Assembly: GCA_002352445.1 (NCBI GenBank)
Contig: DEIL01000266.1
Span: forward strand, 1 to 23,223
Length of the DNA stretch: 23,223 nucleotides
From: Desulfobulbaceae bacterium UBA2775
GTDB lineage: Bacteria > Desulfobacterota > Desulfobulbia > Desulfobulbales > Desulfocapsaceae
Reading direction: 5' to 3'
Positions 22,351 to 23,223 of the stretch are shown in pieces. The number at the start of each line of letters is the position of its first letter. Position 1 is the first letter of the stretch. The position numbers and the translations under genes are program-made. The notes beneath the pieces were generated by a model that searched no databases, had not been told where the DNA came from, and worked only from the letters and a program-made list of their open reading frames with translations.

Positions 22351-22857
22351 ATGCGACCAAAAAAATTTTCAACAATGATTTTTGGCTGTGGAAACGTGAT
22401 CATGGGTGACGATGGTTATGGACCTGCTGTTGTAGATGAATTGAATGCTCATTATGATCTCTCAGGCGATATTCAGGCAGTAGATGCCGGGACATGTGTT
22501 CGCGAGTATCTTTTGGATTATCTACTTACAGAAGAAGGCAGACCTGATAGAATTATTATTGTTGATGCGGTTGATTTTCCGGATCGTAAACCAGGTGAAC
22601 TCTTTCAAATTTTTCCCGATACCATCCCAGTCAAAAAGATTCACGATTTTTCCCTCCACCAGTTTCCCACGGTAAATTTGCTGCAGGAGCTGGAGCAGCA
22701 TAGTGGAATCAAAATCCTGATCCTTGCAGCTCAGGTCGACTGTATTCCGGATGAGATTAGGCCGGGACTTTCTCCCGCCATGTCTCTTGCCGTAACCAAA
22801 GCGTGTAAGAAAATTTCAGAAATTTTAAATGAAAAAGCTAACAGCCTAAACGGCTAA
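22351..22857 (+). CDS. Hydrogenase maturation endopeptidase (HyaD/HycI/FrhD family)
   Basis: 168 residues. These proteases remove the C-terminal tail of the [NiFe] hydrogenase large subunit after nickel insertion. The family motif GCGNVIMGDDGYGP (12-25) contains nickel-sensing Asp21. Asp72 (VDAVDFPD) and a histidine in KIHDFSLHQFP (His98 or His103) match the other two conserved metal-binding positions. The LAAQVDCIPDEIRPGLSPA segment (125-143) closes the fold. The sequence looks closest to the FrhD-like group that serves F420-/methyl-viologen-type (Mvh) hydrogenases, which fits the Fe-S protein 24 bp downstream. No Shine-Dalgarno is seen before ATG 22351; an internal ATG at 22375 is possible but would leave the motif only three residues from the start. 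Confidence 0.88.
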   Translation: MRPKKFSTMIFGCGNVIMGDDGYGPAVVDELNAHYDLSGDIQAVDAGTCVREYLLDYLLTEEGRPDRIIIVDAVDFPDRKPGELFQIFPDTIPVKKIHDFSLHQFPTVNLLQELEQHSGIKILILAAQVDCIPDEIRPGLSPAMSLAVTKACKKISEILNEKANSLNG

Positions 22858-22881
22858 ATGAGCTAATCACGGTGACCTTCT

Positions 22882-23223
22882 ATGATGTATGAGTTTAAAG
22901 TCAGCGAAATGGCAGAAGAGTTCGGAGTGCATAGGAACACCATAAGAAACTGGATTAATGCCGGGACCCTTCCGGCAAAGGAAGGGCCCGGCCGTAAATA
23001 TTTGATGGAGTTTCATGAGTACGAGCTTCTCTGTAAAAAATTTGGCCGTGAGCCACAGCTGCAGCCCGTCAGTCATGTTAATCTGCAGGCTCAGATTACA
23101 GCGGAGGATATCGATGTCAAGCCGCTGGTTATAAGTGGTGTGAAGAGCGTGTTACCCGAGGATACCTCTTGGGCAGGTGAATGTCTCACCTGTGGAACCT
23201 GTGCAAGTGCGTGCCCCATTTCC
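22882..23223 (+). CDS. Helix-turn-helix / 4Fe-4S fusion protein, HdrC-like (5' part only)
   Basis: Open to the window edge; 114 residues are visible. Residues 3-55 read as a MerR/excisionase-type winged helix: FKVSEMAEEFGVHRNTIRNW is a clean helix-turn-helix, and PGRKYLMEFHEYELLCKKFG completes the wing. A linker (about 56-95) follows. Residues 100-112 are a classic ferredoxin cluster motif, Cys101-x2-Cys104-x2-Cys107-x3-Cys111-Pro. The spacing and setting after a hydrogenase maturation gene suggest a heterodisulfide-reductase subunit C-like protein carrying two 4Fe-4S clusters, with a DNA-binding domain added at the front. The rest of the protein is needed to confirm this. GGTGA (22871-22875) is a weak ribosome site before ATG 22882; ATG 22885 is next to it. 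Confidence 0.75.
   Translation, partial: MMYEFKVSEMAEEFGVHRNTIRNWINAGTLPAKEGPGRKYLMEFHEYELLCKKFGREPQLQPVSHVNLQAQITAEDIDVKPLVISGVKSVLPEDTSWAGECLTCGTCASACPIS

Noticed and set aside
1..23223. CRISPR array, prophage, insertion sequence or toxin-antitoxin module
   Set aside because: No regularly spaced direct repeats, transposase, integrase with an intact active site, phage structural gene or toxin-antitoxin pair was found on either strand.

Overview
The window looks like a chromosomal segment of a sulfate-reducing or sulfur-disproportionating bacterium of the Desulfobacterota, probably order Desulfobulbales. This is an inference. The main support is a canonical DsrC with both C-terminal cysteines, a fused uroporphyrinogen-III methyltransferase/synthase (the route to siroheme), an adenylate kinase with a Cys-His-Cys-Cys lid of the kind described in Desulfovibrio gigas, and a hydrogenase-maturation protease followed by a 4Fe-4S protein that recalls Hdr/Mvh-type clusters.

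Layout. The left edge holds the 5' end of an initiator tRNA gene (minus strand) with a clear promoter. Positions 166-3126 are a minus-strand operon: homoserine dehydrogenase, an ApgM-like protein that is probably the homoserine kinase, and a YbgC-type thioesterase. Positions 3488-5858 carry adk (own ribosome binding site and terminator) and the cobA-hemD fusion. Positions 5965-6351 hold a small gene that I read as a bacterial CULT-domain protein (the thalidomide-binding fold of cereblon). It ends 12 bp from the end of a convergent 1.39-kb-residue SNF2-family ATPase. Positions 10931-13550 hold a serine-recombinase-like protein without its catalytic serine, convergent with a PpiD-type periplasmic chaperone. 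dsrC (14039-14356) is a monocistronic unit with a good promoter, Shine-Dalgarno and terminator. Positions 14427-16568 are a minus-strand cell-envelope operon: M23 peptidase, bactofilin and a RimK-like ATP-grasp ligase. After that come an ABC-F protein (Uup type), a low-specificity threonine aldolase, a divergent NAD+-dependent DNA ligase with BRCT domain, a tautomerase and the start of the hydrogenase/Hdr-like operon, whose second gene runs off the right edge.

A dispersed palindromic element with ends close to ATGGCGTCGTAAAAA / ATGGCTAAGTAAAAA recurs between genes, as three complete but structurally different copies (77-133, 5858-5945, 10565-10689) and two solitary ends (16647-16663, 21870-21883). 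One copy supplies an apparent upstream start codon for the SNF2 gene. No CRISPR array, insertion sequence, prophage or rRNA is visible. Most of the window is ordinary housekeeping sequence. The points most worth following are the CULT protein, the HTH/4Fe-4S fusion at the right edge, the inactive recombinase-like protein, the divergent ligase and the repeat family.
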